DNA of 64,000 bases from Bacteroidales bacterium Phil6. GTDB lineage: Bacteria; Bacteroidota; Bacteroidia; Bacteroidales; F082. Below are positions 35,138 to 44,122 of the stretch, in pieces. Made by a program: the position numbers and the translations under genes. Each line of letters opens with the position of its first letter. The first letter of the stretch is position 1. The stretch lies in assembly GCA_002633315.1 (NCBI GenBank), contig NWBN01000006.1:1-64000 (forward strand), given 5' to 3'. The notes under the pieces are model-generated. The model saw only the letters and a list, made by a program, of their open reading frames with translations, was not told the origin of the DNA and did no database searches.

Positions 35138-36472
35138 TCAACCAATCTGCAATACTATCTTAAAAATAAATTTGGTATCTCCAACAATTTTGAACTTATC
35201 ATTTATTCTGAAACCTACAACCCATAATATATTTTCATCATTATCGACAAGAAGCCATGTATTTCTTTTCTGATAAGGTGTAAAAGCGTTATCATTAAAG
35301 AAATCACTCAAAAGTTTGGAACCGCGCATACCCAAAGGAAAGAACCTATCCCCTTCCCGCCAATGCCTCAGCTTCAGAGGAAACGACAGTTTATTGTAGT
35401 CCAATTGTGCAATATCTGATTTATCTTTAACAATAATAAAACCATTATTTTTTTCATAAACAGAAAATGAAAGATGCAAAGGTGATAAAATCTCCTTACA
35501 GTCTTTATCGATAACATATTCTTCACTACTGTCATAAGATGATTTAAAAATCTCCACAGTATCCGAAGTAACATCAAGTTGATAATCAGATGAATAGAAT
35601 ACAGTTTTTGAATGTTCTTCAATAGATTTCATCACAGAATCGCATTGAAAACCACTAAAACCAAAACGTCTTATCCATTCAAAAAGCAATTGTTTACCTG
35701 TCTCGTCTTCAAGAAAATCCTTAATTTTTATACTATGAAAATCAGAAGAAACATATTCCATGGATGACAATTTTTCATGAAGCATTTTTCTATATAAATC
35801 ATTTTCTGAAGACAGACAATTTATAGAAAACAGTATTTTTTGCCTGTAATTCTCTTTTATCCCGTCAAGTGTCGGCAACAGAACATGGCGTATTTTGTTT
35901 CTCAGGAACACAGTTTCGTCATTGGTATGGTCATCGCGCCACGACAAGTTATTTTGAAGAGCATAATCTCTTATCATGTTTCTATTTGTCCAAAGAAGCG
36001 GACGTATATAAATACCGTTAATAGGCTTCATGGATTTCAAGCCCTGAATGCCGGAACCTCTCAATAAATTAATAAAAAATGTCTCTATATTGTCATCACC
36101 ATGATGAGCAATAGCGACTTTATGGAAACCGTGACATTGTGCCATATCTGCGAACCACGAATAACGCAGTTCACGGGCAGCCATCTCAACAGATATGGCA
36201 TTATCACGGGCATAACTCTTAGTATCAAAATGTTTTACATACAGTGAGACGCCTCTTTCCGAAGCGAACGCTTTAACAAACTGTTCATCGCCGTCTGACT
36301 CCTCATCTCTCAAATGGAAATTACAATGTCCTAAGGTGACGTCATAACCGGCACGCAACAGCAAGTCCGTCAATACTATGGAATCCACTCCCCCGCTCAA
36401 AGCGACAAAGATACGCTCTCCATTGCCAACAAGATGATTATCATTTATATAGTTAACAAAAGCATCTAACAT
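35138..36472 (-). CDS. tilS: tRNA(Ile)-lysidine synthase TilS
   Basis: A 444-residue ATP-pyrophosphatase. The P-loop SGGVDS is at residues 26-31, with VTLGHCNFHLRDEES and VAIAHHGDDNIETFFINLLRGSG downstream (read in parts: AHHGDDNIET, NLLRGSG). The C-terminal part (about 320-444) holds the TilS substrate-binding domain (FPLGMRGSKLLSDFF). It converts C34 of tRNA-Ile(CAU) to lysidine, so that AUA is read. It is the last gene of a three-gene run, 9 bp after the membrane protein of unknown function. Confidence 0.95.
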   Translation of the reverse strand: MLDAFVNYINDNHLVGNGERIFVALSGGVDSIVLTDLLLRAGYDVTLGHCNFHLRDEESDGDEQFVKAFASERGVSLYVKHFDTKSYARDNAISVEMAARELRYSWFADMAQCHGFHKVAIAHHGDDNIETFFINLLRGSGIQGLKSMKPINGIYIRPLLWTNRNMIRDYALQNNLSWRDDHTNDETVFLRNKIRHVLLPTLDGIKENYRQKILFSINCLSSENDLYRKMLHEKLSSMEYVSSDFHSIKIKDFLEDETGKQLLFEWIRRFGFSGFQCDSVMKSIEEHSKTVFYSSDYQLDVTSDTVEIFKSSYDSSEEYVIDKDCKEILSPLHLSFSVYEKNNGFIIVKDKSDIAQLDYNKLSFPLKLRHWREGDRFFPLGMRGSKLLSDFFNDNAFTPYQKRNTWLLVDNDENILWVVGFRINDKFKIVGDTKFIFKIVLQIG

Positions 36473-36481
36473 GACAATACA

Positions 36482-37090
36482 TCAAAAGAAAACATATACC
36501 AATGCGAAACCTAAGATAAGACCGACAACACCAAACAAAAGATACCATATCAGTTTACCTGACAGGAAGCCGTCGATTTTCGGTTCTTCAACTTTTTTTT
36601 CAGGCAACACGTCCCCAACCAAAACAACAACTTTATTATCTGTCAAAACAACATCAGGTTCTTCAAACAACATCTCAGACACGACAGCCTCTTTAGCTTT
36701 AGAGTCGAAAGAATACTTGAACAACTTATTATCTTCCGTCAAAAGACAAATATAAGAAAACTCCTCCTTAGGTTTTTCAATAAACAGACGAACTCTTTTG
36801 CCGAGATATATTTTAGGCAGGATCTCCTTGTCGTCAAGAGTGATGAATGCATCGATTACAACATGGGCATCACGCAAAGAATAAGTAAAATACATCACCA
36901 ACAGACTTACAGCCAATGAACTTATACATTCATCGAGGACGACAGCTATTGTATTGTTTTCCAACTCATACAAGGCAAATGACACTGACTCGTTAAAAGA
37001 AGTAGGATATAACTTAATCCACTCTTTCACACAATACTTCACATCAGACATTGAAGAATTGCGAACATACACTACATCAAAAGCATTCAT
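36482..37090 (-). CDS. Unknown protein with C-terminal membrane anchor
   Basis: A 202-residue protein that I do not recognise. The first about 165 residues look like a soluble alpha/beta domain without a signal peptide. It ends in a single strong transmembrane helix (about 176-200, LIWYLLFGVVGLILGFALVY) so the domain should face the cytoplasm. There are no Cys pairs, P-loop or catalytic motif. It overlaps the flavin reductase stop by 4 bp and is 9 bp upstream of tilS, so it is translated in the middle of that operon. Confidence 0.7.
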   Translation of the reverse strand: MNAFDVVYVRNSSMSDVKYCVKEWIKLYPTSFNESVSFALYELENNTIAVVLDECISSLAVSLLVMYFTYSLRDAHVVIDAFITLDDKEILPKIYLGKRVRLFIEKPKEEFSYICLLTEDNKLFKYSFDSKAKEAVVSEMLFEEPDVVLTDNKVVVLVGDVLPEKKVEEPKIDGFLSGKLIWYLLFGVVGLILGFALVYVFF

Positions 37091-37665
37091 TTTCTTTTAT
37101 GTTTTCTTTTAGCCACAGAAAAACCAAAACCTCCGAGTTTCTCACCAAGACGGTAATATTTACCATGAGAATATGCAATCAAATCTGCTTGATTCAGTTG
37201 AAACAGACCGGTAGAACTATCATAAAAGCGTACATCGCCATTGACGGCAACCACTTCGGCAATAAACATATCATGAGAGCCGAGTTCTTTTATTTCCACC
37301 ACTTTACATTCTATATTAAGAGGTGACTCCGCTATCATAGGAGCTTTCAGCATAGTAGCAGGTTCCGGCGTCAGGTGCATTTCTTTAAATTTATTGACAT
37401 CACGTCCCGACTTGACGCCACACCAATCAACAGCATTAAGTAATGGTTCTGTACTAAGGTTTATCACAAACTCCATATTTTTTTTAATCAAATCATAAGA
37501 ATGACGGTCTTTTCGCAATGACACATAACACATCGGAGGGTTGGAACATATAGTCCCTGTCCATGCCACGGTAACTATATTATAATTCTCCGGAACATCG
37601 CCGCAACTCACCATAACGACCGGCAAAGGATACAGCATCGTGCCGGGCTTAAACGACATTTTCAT
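37087..37665 (-). CDS. Flavin reductase-like (FMN-binding split barrel) protein
   Basis: A 192-residue protein of the flavin reductase-like family. It begins MKMSFKPGTMLYPLPVVMVS and has AWTGTICSNPPMCYVSLR and KNMEFVINLST, the FMN-binding loops of the split-barrel fold. Members reduce free flavins or act as small FMN oxidoreductases; the partner here is unknown. It is the first gene of the flavin reductase - membrane protein - tilS run. A second in-frame ATG two codons in could also be used. No consensus -7 box is evident upstream. Confidence 0.85.
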   Translation of the reverse strand: MKMSFKPGTMLYPLPVVMVSCGDVPENYNIVTVAWTGTICSNPPMCYVSLRKDRHSYDLIKKNMEFVINLSTEPLLNAVDWCGVKSGRDVNKFKEMHLTPEPATMLKAPMIAESPLNIECKVVEIKELGSHDMFIAEVVAVNGDVRFYDSSTGLFQLNQADLIAYSHGKYYRLGEKLGGFGFSVAKRKHKRK

Positions 37666-37780
37666 AATGTTCTATTTTATAACATCAAAACAATCAATAT
37701 ATTAGAATTGATTCACCTGATATATTGGAAAAAACATATTTTTTCATTCACAAAGTTAAACAAAAGAATGAAAAACAGAT

Positions 37781-37827
37781 AAAAAAACTTCCGAAAAATG
37801 ACACTAAAAGTGTAATAATCCGGAAGT
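37781..37827 (-). terminator. Terminator of the korAB operon
   Basis: Minus-strand outer arms ACTTCCG/CGGAAGT (37821-37827/37787-37793) enclose an inner ACACT/AGTGT stem and are followed by seven T. It lies 27 bp downstream of the korB stop. Confidence 0.85.
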
Positions 37828-37853
37828 ATTAAATTATCAATATATTATATGAC

Positions 37854-38888
37854 TTATTCTATATCCCACGTACTACCGCTGTTAAGCAAGTCGTCAACAG
37901 TATGAATATTTGATTTTGAAGTCTCTCTGTCGATAATCTCATCGAGGCAGTCGTTATAAGTGGGAGCCACCACATCGCGTATGACGCCAATCGCAACAGG
38001 GAACTCCGGAGGCATCATGTGTGCCAACATCATGTGGATACCTGTCGATTTCTCAGTCTTGTCGTGGACGAGAATATCGGCTTCAGTGATACCATTTTCT
38101 CCTATTTTAACGACCTCGAGTCTATTACCTCTGAGGACTATACCTTTATCGCGGTTTTTACCGAAGATAAGAGGTTTGCCGTGTTCGCATTTCACCTGCA
38201 TATCGTCACGTACATCCTTACCGGTAATATTGTCATGGACGCCATTGGCAAAAATCATACAATTCTGCAATATTTCGACCACTGACAAGCCGTCATGTTT
38301 ATAAGCCTCAAAGCAGATGCCTGTCAATTCGGTAGTATTGTTGTCAACAGCTCTTGCGAAGAAGTTGCCGCGTGCACCTATAACGAGTTCGCCTACATTA
38401 AACGGGTCTTCGTAAGTACCTTGCGGACTTGTCTTGGTAACTGTACCGCGGAAAGTACATGGTGAAAACTGACCTTTTGTCAAGCCATAGATTCTATTAT
38501 TGAACAACAAGAGGTTAATATCGATATTACGGCGTACTGCATGAATAAAATGATTACCGCCAATGGCAGTACAGTCGCCATCGCCTGTCACCATCCATAC
38601 AGACAACTTAGGATTAGCGATTTTAATACCTGTTGCTATAGCAGCGGCACGACCATGTATGCTATGGAAGCCATAAGTATTCATATAGTACGGAAAACGT
38701 GAAGAGCAACCAATACCCGACACCACGACTATATCCTCTTTTTTCTTTCCCAACTTAGGGAAGACGTCTTCAACGGCCTTAAGAATGGCATGGTCGCCAC
38801 AACCGGGGCACCATTTAACTATTTGATCGCTTACAAAATCTTCTTTAGTAAGATTAACAACCTGATTTTCGTTTTTTAAGTTTTCCAT
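37854..38888 (-). CDS. korB: 2-oxoacid:ferredoxin oxidoreductase, beta subunit
   Basis: A 344-residue subunit with the thiamine-pyrophosphate site. WCPGCGDHAIL (about 27-37) begins the domain, GIGCSSR and HGRAAAIATG follow, and GDGDCTAIGGNH is the TPP/Mg motif. These enzymes oxidise 2-oxoglutarate (Kor) or related 2-oxoacids with CoA, passing electrons to ferredoxin; in Bacteroidota this pair is usually taken as 2-oxoglutarate ferredoxin oxidoreductase. An upstream in-frame TTG is less likely than the ATG at 38886-38888. It starts 6 bp after korA. No ferredoxin-like FeS domain is fused. Confidence 0.9.
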   Translation of the reverse strand: MENLKNENQVVNLTKEDFVSDQIVKWCPGCGDHAILKAVEDVFPKLGKKKEDIVVVSGIGCSSRFPYYMNTYGFHSIHGRAAAIATGIKIANPKLSVWMVTGDGDCTAIGGNHFIHAVRRNIDINLLLFNNRIYGLTKGQFSPCTFRGTVTKTSPQGTYEDPFNVGELVIGARGNFFARAVDNNTTELTGICFEAYKHDGLSVVEILQNCMIFANGVHDNITGKDVRDDMQVKCEHGKPLIFGKNRDKGIVLRGNRLEVVKIGENGITEADILVHDKTEKSTGIHMMLAHMMPPEFPVAIGVIRDVVAPTYNDCLDEIIDRETSKSNIHTVDDLLNSGSTWDIE

Positions 38889-38894
38889 AGTCAA

Positions 38895-40736
38895 TTATTT
38901 TAAAAGGTCATTAAACTCTTTTTCCAACTCGGCTGTCAGGAATGGCAAGCCTTGTACCTTGTTATATTGGTGATACGGGAATTGAGGATAATTCATTCTC
39001 AGATAGTTGGCAAACTGTCCTCTATTCATCTCGCACACGACGATTTTCTTATGTCCCGACAACACTTGTTCAGTATTTTTGGGAAGAGGACAAATATGGC
39101 GGAAGTGAGCATGAGCCACTGATTTACCTTCTTCTATCATCTTCTCCACCACCGACAAGATGACGCCGTATGTCCCGCCCCAACTTACGACAAGGAGGTC
39201 GGCATTAGGATCACCAAGTATCTCCTGGTCATCTATATAGTTAGCTACTCGTTTCACTTTCTCTTCACGAAGACGAGTCATAAGTTCATGATTTTGAGGG
39301 TCGTGTGAAACATTACCCTTAATATTCTCCTTTTCGAGACCGCCGATACGATGACGAAGGCCTTCTGTTCCGGGTATTGCCCATTCACGGCACAATTTCT
39401 CCTCATCACGGCGATAAGGTTTATAATCAGGGTCATTAGCTTTTGCTATAGGTGGCACGATGGCAGGCAGGTCAGCGACGGCAGGGATACGGAATATCTC
39501 GGAGCCATTGCCGAGAGAACCATCCGACAACATAATGACGGGAGTCATGTGTTCCATTGCCAATTTTGCAGCTTCGTATGCCGTATAGAAACAGTCAACA
39601 GAACTCTTGGCTGCAATAACAATAAGAGGGGCGTCGCCATTACGTCCGTACAATGCTTGCATAAGGTCACTCTGTTCTGCCTTGGTAGGAAGACCTGTTG
39701 ACGGACCGCCACGTTGTACATCTATGATGACGAGCGGAAGTTCTGTCATAACGGCGAGACCGAGAGCCTCTGATTTAAGAGACAAACCCGGACCTGATGT
39801 AGTAGTAACAGCCATACAACCGGCAAATGAAGCACCTATGGATGAAGTGATGCCGGCAATCTCGTCTTCTGCCTGGAAAGCTTTGACTTTCAAATTCTTA
39901 TATTTAGTAAGTTCTACTAAAATATCAGTAGCAGGGGTAATAGGATAAGAACCGATAAACAGTTGACGTCCGGATCTTTGACTTGCAGCCATAAGGCCCC
40001 ATGCTGTAGCAACATTACCTGTGATGTCACGATATTTTCCTTTTTCGAGTTTGGCAGGTTCTATACGGTAAGTATTGGCGAACACCTCCAAAGTGTCAGC
40101 CCAGCTGTAACCGGCTGCCAAAACCGTTTTATTTGCTTCAATAAGTTGGTCCTTTCCCTTGAACTTATTCTCAAAATACGGATACACACGTGTTATATCT
40201 CTGTTAAACAGATACATAACAATACCGAGTGCAAACATATTCTTTGATTTCAACATTGCCTTGTTATCCATTCCAAAATCTTTCAAAGCCTCTTTTGTCA
40301 ATGAAGAGATTGGGGCTTTGATGACCTTATACTGACTTAGGCTACCATCTGTAGTAGGATCTGATTGATATCCGGCTTTCTCAAGTGCCTTGTCAGTAAT
40401 TGAATCAGCATCGATGATGATAGTAGTGCCCGGCTTAAGCCATCTCATGTTAGCTTTTATTGAAGCAGGGTTCATCGACACCAACACATCGCACAAGTCA
40501 CCGGTAGTATGAACCGGTTTATGTCCAAAGTGAATTTGAAATCCTGACACACCGGAAACAGTACCTTGTGGAGGACGTATCTCGGCCGGATAATCCGGGA
40601 AGGTAGCAAAATCGTTACCGGCAAATGCAGTGGAATCTGAGAAAAGATTACCTGTCAATTGCATTCCGTCTCCGGAATCACCGGCAAAACGAACGACAAC
40701 TTGTTCAAGTTCTACAACCTTTGTCTTGTTTGTCAT
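38895..40736 (-). CDS. korA: 2-oxoacid:ferredoxin oxidoreductase, fused gamma/alpha subunit
   Basis: A 613-residue protein joining two domains. The N-terminal gamma domain (about 10-190) carries RFAGDSGDGMQLTGNLF and FPDYPAEIRPPQGTVSGVSG. The alpha pyrimidine-binding domain (about 215-600) carries YPITPATDILVELTK, GASFAGCMAVTTTSGPGLSLK and VQRGGPSTGLPTKAEQSDL. It pairs with korB to form the TPP enzyme that makes succinyl-CoA (or another acyl-CoA), CO2 and reduced ferredoxin. The fusion order is standard for KorA in Bacteroidota. Promoter at 40788-40795. A small ferredoxin gene is divergent 0.5 kb away. Confidence 0.92.
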   Translation of the reverse strand: MTNKTKVVELEQVVVRFAGDSGDGMQLTGNLFSDSTAFAGNDFATFPDYPAEIRPPQGTVSGVSGFQIHFGHKPVHTTGDLCDVLVSMNPASIKANMRWLKPGTTIIIDADSITDKALEKAGYQSDPTTDGSLSQYKVIKAPISSLTKEALKDFGMDNKAMLKSKNMFALGIVMYLFNRDITRVYPYFENKFKGKDQLIEANKTVLAAGYSWADTLEVFANTYRIEPAKLEKGKYRDITGNVATAWGLMAASQRSGRQLFIGSYPITPATDILVELTKYKNLKVKAFQAEDEIAGITSSIGASFAGCMAVTTTSGPGLSLKSEALGLAVMTELPLVIIDVQRGGPSTGLPTKAEQSDLMQALYGRNGDAPLIVIAAKSSVDCFYTAYEAAKLAMEHMTPVIMLSDGSLGNGSEIFRIPAVADLPAIVPPIAKANDPDYKPYRRDEEKLCREWAIPGTEGLRHRIGGLEKENIKGNVSHDPQNHELMTRLREEKVKRVANYIDDQEILGDPNADLLVVSWGGTYGVILSVVEKMIEEGKSVAHAHFRHICPLPKNTEQVLSGHKKIVVCEMNRGQFANYLRMNYPQFPYHQYNKVQGLPFLTAELEKEFNDLLK

Positions 40737-40787
40737 AAGAAATTGAATTTAATTTATAAATCATTAACTTTTATCCATATTTTGCTG

Positions 40788-40795
40788 CAAAGGTA
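40788..40795 (-). promoter_or_regulatory. Bacteroidota -7 box, korAB promoter
   Basis: TACCTTTG on the minus strand, 51 nt upstream of the korA ATG. Confidence 0.7.
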
Positions 40796-41212
40796 AATAT
40801 TAATTTCGTTATAAAAACAAAACTTTAAAAAGATTTTTTTAATTTTTATCAAACCATCTAAAAAAGTTTTTTTTATTTTCAAAATCGCTTTTTTATAGGT
40901 CTATAAATCGTTTTTTTTAAAAACACAACCATAAAATCGGGAATTTGCGCAATAAATAATTTATTCTTGTATTAACGTTTATCTCATTACATTTAGACAA
41001 TGACTTCGAGTCGATGAAGTAACGATGTAATAAGCATTTTTTTAGATAAAAAGACAATTAAAGACAAAATGGCATAATCACTATTTATAACACATCAAAA
41101 GAGCAAAATATATAAATGATTGATTATCATAACACAATAATACACAACAAAGCATCGTTATTTAGAATAAATAAAAATTACATATTTTTGATTAAAATAG
41201 CATTCAACTTTA

Positions 41213-41220
41213 TATCTTTG
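41213..41220 (+). promoter_or_regulatory. Bacteroidota -7 box, ferredoxin promoter
   Basis: TATCTTTG lies 25 nt upstream of the ferredoxin ATG at 41246. The same octamer serves the tRNA-Arg and radical SAM genes. Confidence 0.75.
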
Positions 41221-41245
41221 CACAATAATTCAAAATTAAAAAAAT

Positions 41246-41413
41246 ATGGCTTACAAAATTTTAGACAACTGCGTAGCATGCGGTACATGTATCGACGAAT
41301 GCCCTGTAGGAGCTATATCCGAAGGCAACATCTATGTTATTGACGCTGATTCTTGTGTTGGTTGCGGCACTTGCGCCAGTGTATGTCCTAACGATGCTAT
41401 CGTCGAAGACTAA
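41246..41413 (+). CDS. 2x[4Fe-4S] ferredoxin, 55 residues
   Basis: A small bacterial (clostridial-type) ferredoxin, 55 residues. The two CxxCxxCxxxCP motifs are complete: C9, C12, C15, C19 and C37, C40, C43, C47, each set followed by Pro. The N-terminus is MAYKILDNCVACG. It carries low-potential electrons in the cytoplasm and is a natural acceptor for the KorAB enzyme encoded divergently next door, although the partnership is inferred. It has its own promoter and a strong terminator, so it is a single-gene unit. Confidence 0.97.
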   Translation: MAYKILDNCVACGTCIDECPVGAISEGNIYVIDADSCVGCGTCASVCPNDAIVED

Positions 41414-41440
41414 GAATTTATTTTAAAAGCGTTAAAGGGA

Positions 41441-41467
41441 AAAAGCTCGTGAATACGAGCTTTTTTT
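41441..41467. terminator. Terminator of the ferredoxin gene (bidirectional)
   Basis: Perfect arms AAAAGCTCGT and ACGAGCTTTT (41441-41450/41455-41464) with loop GAAT and a T7 tract on the plus strand. An A run on the left lets it also end the convergent marR transcript. Confidence 0.92.
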
Positions 41468-41491
41468 ATTACAACAACCGGAATAAACAAA

Positions 41492-41926
41492 TCAGATTGC
41501 ATTTTCTATATTGTGTTTCATCTGTTGCAACACTTTTACAAAGACGGCTAATTCATTATCATCTATATTTTTCACGACCTGATTCATCATATTAATTGCG
41601 ACTTCTGTCGTTGTATCTTTAAGCATAATACCATCTTTCGAAAGGACTATATTGTTAATTCTTCTGTCTTCTTTATCTACTGCGCGAAACACGAAACCTT
41701 TCCTTTCGAGTGAATCTATGAATTTAGTTACAGAATTCTTGTCTTTTTGAATTATGTCGGCTATTGCCTGTTGTGACAAGGTACCTTCGTCCCAAAGAAT
41801 ATCCATGACAAGATATTGTTCAGGTGTCATATTGATGGTATTTTTGTTCAACTCATCACCAAAATACTTTTTTATTTTAGAATTAAGTATATTGATGTAA
41901 ACAGCCACCTCTTTTATTAACAACAT
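41492..41926 (-). CDS. MarR-family transcriptional regulator
   Basis: A 144-residue winged-helix regulator. The wHTH region (about 40-105) reads LSQQAIADIIQKDKNSVTKF, then the wing with DKEDRRINNIVLSKDG, the classic MarR DR signature. Helices on both sides form the dimer interface. An upstream in-frame TTG is less likely than the ATG at 41924-41926. It lies downstream of, and on the same strand as, the SDR and SPT-like genes. A palindrome GTAAA-N4-TTTAC sits 44 bp upstream of its start and recurs at the SPT-like promoter, so it may control itself and that locus. The ligand is unknown. Confidence 0.88.
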   Translation of the reverse strand: MLLIKEVAVYINILNSKIKKYFGDELNKNTINMTPEQYLVMDILWDEGTLSQQAIADIIQKDKNSVTKFIDSLERKGFVFRAVDKEDRRINNIVLSKDGIMLKDTTTEVAINMMNQVVKNIDDNELAVFVKVLQQMKHNIENAI

Positions 41927-41969
41927 ATTATACAATTTTAGTTTTACATATCATCATACATATAATAAA

Positions 41970-41983
41970 GTAAAAGGATTTAC
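41970..41983. promoter_or_regulatory. Candidate MarR operator (copy 1, upstream of marR)
   Basis: GTAAA-AGGA-TTTAC is an inverted repeat with 4-bp spacing in the marR upstream region. The same half-sites and spacing occur at 44124-44135, inside the palindrome that overlaps the promoter of the SPT-like gene. Confidence 0.45.
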
Positions 41984-42000
41984 CAGATGACTAAAAAAAA

Positions 42001-42816
42001 TCATTTCATTGGGCTATCCTTTTCCTTAGCGAAATATCTATATTCACCCACATCGGCAATTCGAGGAAAGAAAGTTCTCACCCACACTGTAGTTTTACCA
42101 AGAGGCGTAAGTAGCATTTGTTTTTTACGATGTTTCAATCCGAAGGCGAGGCGTTCAGCCACCTTGTCAGCGGACATTGCTTTCTCTTCATCAAGTGGAG
42201 TCATACCTTGAGGAGTGCCATCAGCGGTAAGAGCAACATTACGTATATTAGAAGCTGTAAAACCGGGAGCAAAAATCATAACATGCAAGTCATCATAAAG
42301 ATGCTCCATACGTAATGTCTCGAGGAAACCTCTTATGGCGAATTTTGAAGCAGAATAGCCAGTTCTGGCAGGAAGTCCCACAAAACCGGCAGTTGAGATA
42401 ATACCAACAACACTACCTTTTGCTTCCAACAGATATGGCAATGCGTACTTAGTACAATAAACCGTACCATAAAAATTGGTATCCATCAAACATCTAATTA
42501 CCGACAAATCAAGTTCTTTGAACAATGCACGCATTGACAATCCGGCATTATTGATGAGTATATCTATTTTCCCAAAACGTTCTACAGTTCTATCAATCAG
42601 ATTTTTACAGTCTTCTTCTTTGCTAACATCAGTTTTTACACATAAAGATTCACAACATGAGGGTAAAGATTCCGCCATTTCAAGCAGTTTATCGTATGAA
42701 CGTGCTGCAAGTACAAGTTTTGCCCCTTTTGTTGCAAAATACTTAGCAGAAGCCAATCCGATTCCCGAACTGGCTCCTGTAATTATTATTACTTTCCCCT
42801 TAAAATATTCCTTCAT
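42001..42816 (-). CDS. Short-chain dehydrogenase, candidate 3-ketosphinganine reductase
   Basis: A 271-residue SDR. The NAD(P)-binding TGASSGIG is at 13-20, NNAG follows (about 88-91), and the catalytic YSASK lies in GLPARTGYSASKFAIRGF. AAR after the second strand (LVLAARS) suggests NADPH preference. The C-terminal basic tail is unusual and may contact membrane. Its place 12 bp downstream of the SPT-like gene makes it a good candidate for reducing the 3-keto product of that enzyme; this is inference from context. The ATG at 42814-42816 is chosen over an in-frame GTG just upstream. Confidence 0.82.
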   Translation of the reverse strand: MKEYFKGKVIIITGASSGIGLASAKYFATKGAKLVLAARSYDKLLEMAESLPSCCESLCVKTDVSKEEDCKNLIDRTVERFGKIDILINNAGLSMRALFKELDLSVIRCLMDTNFYGTVYCTKYALPYLLEAKGSVVGIISTAGFVGLPARTGYSASKFAIRGFLETLRMEHLYDDLHVMIFAPGFTASNIRNVALTADGTPQGMTPLDEEKAMSADKVAERLAFGLKHRKKQMLLTPLGKTTVWVRTFFPRIADVGEYRYFAKEKDSPMK

Positions 42817-42828
42817 CACTATTTTCGA

Positions 42829-44088
42829 TTACCATATAGCCATATCCGGAATCTCATCACAATCATACATTCCTTTGTCAAGTTTTTCCTTAACTTCAGC
42901 AAAAGCCTTAAGAGTATAATTCACATCATCAAGAGTATGAACTGCCGTAGGTATAATTCTAAATATTATCATTCCTTTGGGAATAACCGGATAAGTAACA
43001 ATAGAACAGAAAATCTTATAATTTGTTCTAAGGTCCGTAGCTATTTGGGTAGCCTGATATTCATTACCGGGCAAGAATATAGGAGTTACGCAAGCCTCAG
43101 CAGGACCGATTTGGAATCCAAGATTGCGGAAACCATTCTGCAAGGCGCGTGTCACAGTCCATAATTTACTTCTAAGTTCATCACCCTCAGCACTTCTGAT
43201 TATTTCAAGACGTTTAAGACAACCTTCAACAATAGGCATTGGCAACGACTTGGCGTACATCTGAGAACGCATGTTATAACGAAGATAATCAATAACATAT
43301 TTAGGACCGGCGACAAAACCACCTATAATAGCCATTGATTTGGCATAAGCTCCAATATAAAGGTCTATTTCGTCCATCACTCCAAAATGTTCAGAAGTAC
43401 CACGTCCGTTAGGACCCATAACGCCAAAGCCATGAGCATCATCGATAAGTATTCTGAAATTATATTTCTTCTTCAACTCCACTATTTGGTCAAGAATGCC
43501 GAGAGCACCGGTCATTCCGAACACGCCTTCAGTAATAAGCAGTATACCGCCACCTGTCTTTTCCACTATTTTGGAAGCTTTTTGAAGAGCCTTATCACAA
43601 CTTTCAATATCATTATGTTTAAAATGGAAAGACTGTCCTAAATGGAGACGTTTTCCATCGATAAGACAAGCATGGGCCTCGCTATCAAAAACTATGACAT
43701 CATGCCTTGTAGTAAGAGCGTCTATAGTAGAAACTATGCCCTGGTAGCCGAAATTAAACTGATAGGCAGCCTCTTTCTTCTCGAAATCGGCAAGTTCCTG
43801 TTCCAACCGTTCATGAAGGCGAGTATTGCCACTCATCATTCTGGCACCCATAGGATATGCCAATCCCCAACGAGCAGCAGCTTCGGCATCTACTCTTCTC
43901 ACTTCAGGGTGATTTGCCAATCCGAGATAATTGTTCAGACTCCAACACAACACGTCAACGCCATTAAAACGCATTCTTGGTCCCAATTCCCCTTCCAAAC
44001 GAGGAAATGTAAAATATCCATGTGCACGATCCTTATATTGACCTATAGGACCGCCTGAATCCTTAGCTATTCTTTCAAATATTTCCAT
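42829..44088 (-). CDS. Alpha-oxoamine synthase (serine palmitoyltransferase-like)
   Basis: A 419-residue PLP enzyme of the alpha-oxoamine synthase family. The PLP lysine is K250 in AYAKSMAIIGGF, the SPT-type context rather than the GKA-type of Kbl or BioF. D217 and H219 lie in LIDDAHGFG, H139 lies in SEAHA, and the N-terminus reads SLNNYLGLANHP. The enzyme condenses an amino acid with an acyl thioester to give a 3-keto long-chain base. In Bacteroidota this could be serine (sphingolipids) or cysteate (sulfonolipids). I cannot decide which by eye. It is followed by an SDR and by marR, and a perfect 11-4-11 palindrome overlaps its promoter. Confidence 0.85.
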   Translation of the reverse strand: MEIFERIAKDSGGPIGQYKDRAHGYFTFPRLEGELGPRMRFNGVDVLCWSLNNYLGLANHPEVRRVDAEAAARWGLAYPMGARMMSGNTRLHERLEQELADFEKKEAAYQFNFGYQGIVSTIDALTTRHDVIVFDSEAHACLIDGKRLHLGQSFHFKHNDIESCDKALQKASKIVEKTGGGILLITEGVFGMTGALGILDQIVELKKKYNFRILIDDAHGFGVMGPNGRGTSEHFGVMDEIDLYIGAYAKSMAIIGGFVAGPKYVIDYLRYNMRSQMYAKSLPMPIVEGCLKRLEIIRSAEGDELRSKLWTVTRALQNGFRNLGFQIGPAEACVTPIFLPGNEYQATQIATDLRTNYKIFCSIVTYPVIPKGMIIFRIIPTAVHTLDDVNYTLKAFAEVKEKLDKGMYDCDEIPDMAIW

Positions 44089-44114
44089 CTTACAAATTAT
44101 TAATCTTTATCATG

Positions 44115-44122
44115 CAAAATTA
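44115..44122 (-). promoter_or_regulatory. Bacteroidota -7 box, SPT-like operon promoter
   Basis: TAATTTTG on the minus strand, 26 nt upstream of the SPT-like ATG. It is overlapped by the palindrome at 44117-44142. Confidence 0.65.

Larger units (their letters stand above)
40737..41245. other. 509-bp AT-rich divergent spacer, korA/ferredoxin
   Basis: This spacer holds the korA promoter (40788-40795) at one end and the ferredoxin promoter (41213-41220) at the other. In between is a composite hairpin (40986-41031: ATTACAT/ATGTAAT around GACT/AGTC) followed by a T run (41036-41042). No coding region is convincing. Confidence 0.55.
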
